A stretch of 15,288 nt of DNA from NCBI GenBank assembly GCA_030665485.1, contig DAOUZV010000009.1, positions 1-15,288 on the forward strand, in the 5' to 3' direction. The position numbers were made by a program, and so were the translations under genes. Positions 12,941-15,288 of this stretch are shown one piece after another. Position 1 is the first letter of the stretch. Every line of letters starts with the position of its first letter. The stretch comes from Chloroflexota bacterium (lineage in GTDB: Bacteria > Chloroflexota > Dehalococcoidia > JABGRK01). The notes under the pieces were generated by a model. That model saw only the letters and a list, made by a program, of their open reading frames with translations, was not told the origin of the DNA and ran no database searches.

Positions 12941-15288
12941 CTAGAGTTTAGCCAGTTGTTCTTCAAACTTTTTGAGTTTTTCTTTGTTCTCTTCTAACTG
13001 CTGCCGTTGTTTTTCAACTACATGAGGGGGAGCCTTAGTTACAAAGTTCGGATCGCTTAATTTTGCTTCTATACGTCCAATGTAGAGTCTACATTCTCCA
13101 CTTTCTTTTGTTAAACGCTGTTTCTCAATCTTGATATCAATACGAGCTCGTGTAATTACTTCAACATCTTTATATGGTACATCTATTATTCCAGCGTACG
13201 CAGCTTTCATAGAGTCAGGTATTTTTTCTCGAGTTGGTACAATTGTGACTGCACTTCTTGATAATTTTGCAATGTTCGTTTGTTGAGATTGGAATAGTGG
13301 TTCCATAGCCCAACCAGAAACTACTACGGTATCTGTTATTTGAGAAGGGGGAATTTGATTCTCCGTACGAGTATTTCGCACAGAACGAATTGTTCTTTTA
13401 ATGGCCTCCATCTCCTGCTCTGCTTTGGTGTCGATTTCTCCCGCATTTGTGGGGTATTCAGCGATTATGATGGAATCAACGTTTTTGAGGAAACCGGCGA
13501 TGTCCGTCAGCGCCTGCCACAGCTCCTCGGTAATAAAAGGCATGAACGGATGCAGCAAACGCAGAGCTGTTTCCAGAACATGCACCAGTACGGGAATAGG
13601 AGATTTAGCATCACTATCCCGCAGCCTGTTTTTAGCAAACTCGATGTGCCAGTCGCAGTATTCGCTCCACAGGAAATCGTATATCTCGCGCTGTGCCTCG
13701 CCGAACTGGAAGTCCTCAAGCAGTCTGTTCACATCAAGTATCAACCTGTTGAGTCTGCTTACTATCGATCGATCTTCGGTGGGGGCTTGTGTAATATCGT
13801 TCAAATACATTTTGTATTCGTTTTCATCAATTGCCGTGATGTTCGATAGCACAAAGCGCGCGGCGTTCCAAAGCTTGTTGGCAAAGTTGCGGCTGGATTC
13901 CAGCCTTTGTGTAGTGAGTTTCATATCGCTGCCCGGCGTGTTGCCAGTTGATAGCGCAAAACGCAGGGCGTCTGTCCCGTACAGATCTATGGTATCCAGC
14001 GGGTTGATAACATTGCCCTTGGTTTTGCTCATTTTTTCACCTTTGGCGTCGCGTACCAGGCCGTGCAGGTAAACTGTGTCAAAGGGTATCTGCCCGGTGT
14101 TCTCTATACCCATCATGATCATCCTAGCCACCCAGAAAAACAGGATGTCGTATCCAGTTTCCATAACTGTGGTTGGATAAAAGTAATTGAAGTCTTGCGT
14201 ATCATTGGGCCAGCCCAGAGTGGAGTGCGGCCATAAGCCGGAACTGAACCATGTATCCAGTACATCGGGGTCCTGCTCTAGATTCGATGAACTGCATTTG
14301 CTGCAACTGTCGGGAGTATTTATGGATGAGATTACCTCACCGCAATCTTGGCAGTACCACACCGGAATGGGATGTCCCCACCAGAGCTGGCGGCTGATGC
14401 ACCAGTCTCTGATGTTCTCCATCCAGTTGAGGTAAACCTTGGTGAAATGCTCAGGTATTATCTTAATGCGGCCGCTGGTTATTGCTTCGATGGCGGGCTT
14501 GGCCAGCGAATCCATTTTGAGGAACCACTGTAGTGAAACGGCTGGCTCAACAATCGTTTTGCACCTCTGACAATGTCCCACCGAATGATCGTACGGCTCA
14601 ACTTTGACCAACAGCCCGTCCTTGTCTAGATCTACAAGAAGCTGTTTACGGCAGTCAAACCTGTCCATGCCGGCATATGGACCGGCATTCTCGTTCATGG
14701 TGGCATCCTGGTTCATGATGTTAACCAGCGGCAGGTTGTTGCGTTGGGCCACCTCAAAGTCAACCGGATCGTGTGCTGGCGTGATTTTTACGACACCGGT
14801 GCCAAAAGCGGGGTCAACAGCCTCATCTACTATTATAGGTATTGCCCTGTTGACTGCTGGAAGTATAACCTCTTTGCCCACAAGATTCTTAAAGCGCTTG
14901 TCACTTGGGTTTACCGCCACCGCTGTATCACCAAGTATGGTCTCGGGACGGGTGGTGGCCACGGTAATAAACTGGTTGTTGTCATCGGCAAGCGGGTAGC
15001 GCACATAATATAGTTTGCTTACGTGTGTATCGTGTTCAACCTCAAGGTCGGAGACGGCTGTTGAACAACTGGGACACCAGTTGATCATGCGCTCACCCTT
15101 ATAAATCAGGCCTTTCTTAAATAGGTTATAGAAGGTGGTGCGCACTGCCAGATTTGGCCCGTCATCCATAGTAAAGCACTCGCGGCTCCAGTCGCAGGAA
15201 ACGCCCAGACGCTTGTGCTGTTCCGTGATCTTATGCCGGTGCTCGTTGGCCCACTCCCATGTGCGCTCAAGAAATTTCTCTTTGCCCA
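12941..15288 (-). CDS. valS: Valyl-tRNA synthetase, N-terminal part off the right edge
   Basis: A class I aminoacyl-tRNA synthetase charging tRNA-Val. The frame is open to the right edge and gives 781 residues, so roughly the first 100 (including the HIGH motif) are missing; an internal ATG at 15169 is not the start, because the upstream codons read GKEKFLERTWEW and RLGVSCDWSRECFTMD, standard ValRS sequence. Further hallmarks: INWCPSCSTAVSDLEVEH, RPETILGDTAVAVNP in the editing domain, WCISRQLWWGHPIPVWYC, DTWFSSGLWP and the KMSKTKGN loop. The protein ends in the ValRS coiled-coil arm (EKQRQQLEENKEKLKKFEEQ). The last 420 or so bases have a strikingly different base and codon composition (see separate entry) without breaking the frame. 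First visible gene of the rightmost operon. Confidence 0.97.
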   Translation of the reverse strand, partial: GKEKFLERTWEWANEHRHKITEQHKRLGVSCDWSRECFTMDDGPNLAVRTTFYNLFKKGLIYKGERMINWCPSCSTAVSDLEVEHDTHVSKLYYVRYPLADDNNQFITVATTRPETILGDTAVAVNPSDKRFKNLVGKEVILPAVNRAIPIIVDEAVDPAFGTGVVKITPAHDPVDFEVAQRNNLPLVNIMNQDATMNENAGPYAGMDRFDCRKQLLVDLDKDGLLVKVEPYDHSVGHCQRCKTIVEPAVSLQWFLKMDSLAKPAIEAITSGRIKIIPEHFTKVYLNWMENIRDWCISRQLWWGHPIPVWYCQDCGEVISSINTPDSCSKCSSSNLEQDPDVLDTWFSSGLWPHSTLGWPNDTQDFNYFYPTTVMETGYDILFFWVARMIMMGIENTGQIPFDTVYLHGLVRDAKGEKMSKTKGNVINPLDTIDLYGTDALRFALSTGNTPGSDMKLTTQRLESSRNFANKLWNAARFVLSNITAIDENEYKMYLNDITQAPTEDRSIVSRLNRLILDVNRLLEDFQFGEAQREIYDFLWSEYCDWHIEFAKNRLRDSDAKSPIPVLVHVLETALRLLHPFMPFITEELWQALTDIAGFLKNVDSIIIAEYPTNAGEIDTKAEQEMEAIKRTIRSVRNTRTENQIPPSQITDTVVVSGWAMEPLFQSQQTNIAKLSRSAVTIVPTREKIPDSMKAAYAGIIDVPYKDVEVITRARIDIKIEKQRLTKESGECRLYIGRIEAKLSDPNFVTKAPPHVVEKQRQQLEENKEKLKKFEEQLAKL
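12961..13380 (-). other. AT-rich, codon-shifted block in the 3' end of valS
   Basis: By hand count 159 of 420 bases (about 38%) are G or C, against 151 of 300 (about 50%) in 13501-13800 of the same gene. Codons here are largely A/T-ending (CAA, CGA, TTA, ATA, GTA, AAA), whereas the remainder favours CAG, CTG, GGC and ATC. The change is abrupt around 13380-13440 and coincides with the C-terminal linker and coiled-coil arm. The protein stays in frame and ValRS-like, so this is a mosaic segment rather than a broken gene. Confidence 0.65.

Noticed and set aside
12925..12966. Longer N-terminus for the DUF503 protein overlapping the end of valS
   Set aside because: The extra 14 residues are unlike the family, and the internal ATG at 12924 has GAGGT at six bases.
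13401..14072. A 223-codon open frame on the plus strand opposite valS
   Set aside because: It is an antisense shadow of an unmistakable valyl-tRNA synthetase, rich in serine and without recognisable domains.

Overview
The window is a gene-dense bacterial segment of roughly balanced GC (one 300-base sample, 13501-13800, is about 50%). It reads like the chromosome of an obligate or facultative anaerobe. The strongest pointer is a four-gene set related to ATP-dependent benzoyl-CoA reductase and 2-hydroxyacyl-CoA dehydratase, a radical, oxygen-sensitive enzyme family. Bacterial Shine-Dalgarno sites, PlsX, DegV and DUF503 exclude an archaeon. A Chloroflexota/Dehalococcoidia-like anaerobe would fit, but that placement is an impression from gene content, not a demonstrated assignment.

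Region 1 (1-6602, minus strand) is a likely single transcription unit. A TTGACA/extended -10 promoter near 6574-6602 precedes, in transcription order, a short-chain dehydrogenase, a DegV-family lipid-binding protein, two catalytic-type subunits of the BCR/HgdAB family (376 and 422 aa), two activator-type ATPases (262 and 263 aa), and the start of plsX, which runs off the left edge. Gaps run from -4 to +60 bases. The subunit order and sizes resemble the Azoarcus-type benzoyl-CoA reductase BzdNOPQ. However, none of the usual ring-degradation partners (ferredoxin, dienoyl-CoA hydratase, ring hydrolase, CoA ligase) is present, and the neighbours point to acyl-chain or lipid metabolism. The substrate is therefore open, and this is the most interesting part of the window.

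Region 2 (6668-8212) is a small metal/arsenic-related patch: a 72-aa cysteine-containing orphan (minus), a 50-aa stand-alone YHS-domain protein (plus), and an Acr3 arsenite exporter (minus) whose stop codon overlaps that of the YHS gene. Region 3 (8213-9403) is a divergent promoter region followed by an ACMSD-type amidohydrolase on the plus strand.

Region 4 (9418-15288, minus strand) is a compact housekeeping/stress run in transcription order: valS (5' part off the right edge), DUF503, an MrfA/YprA-like DEAH helicase with a C-terminal cysteine cluster, and a tandem UspA protein. The 3' end of valS (about 12961-13380) is clearly AT-richer than the rest of the gene and uses different codons, which suggests a recombined or foreign segment.

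No intergenic stretch exceeds 150 bases. I saw no tRNA, rRNA, CRISPR array, insertion sequence or attachment site.
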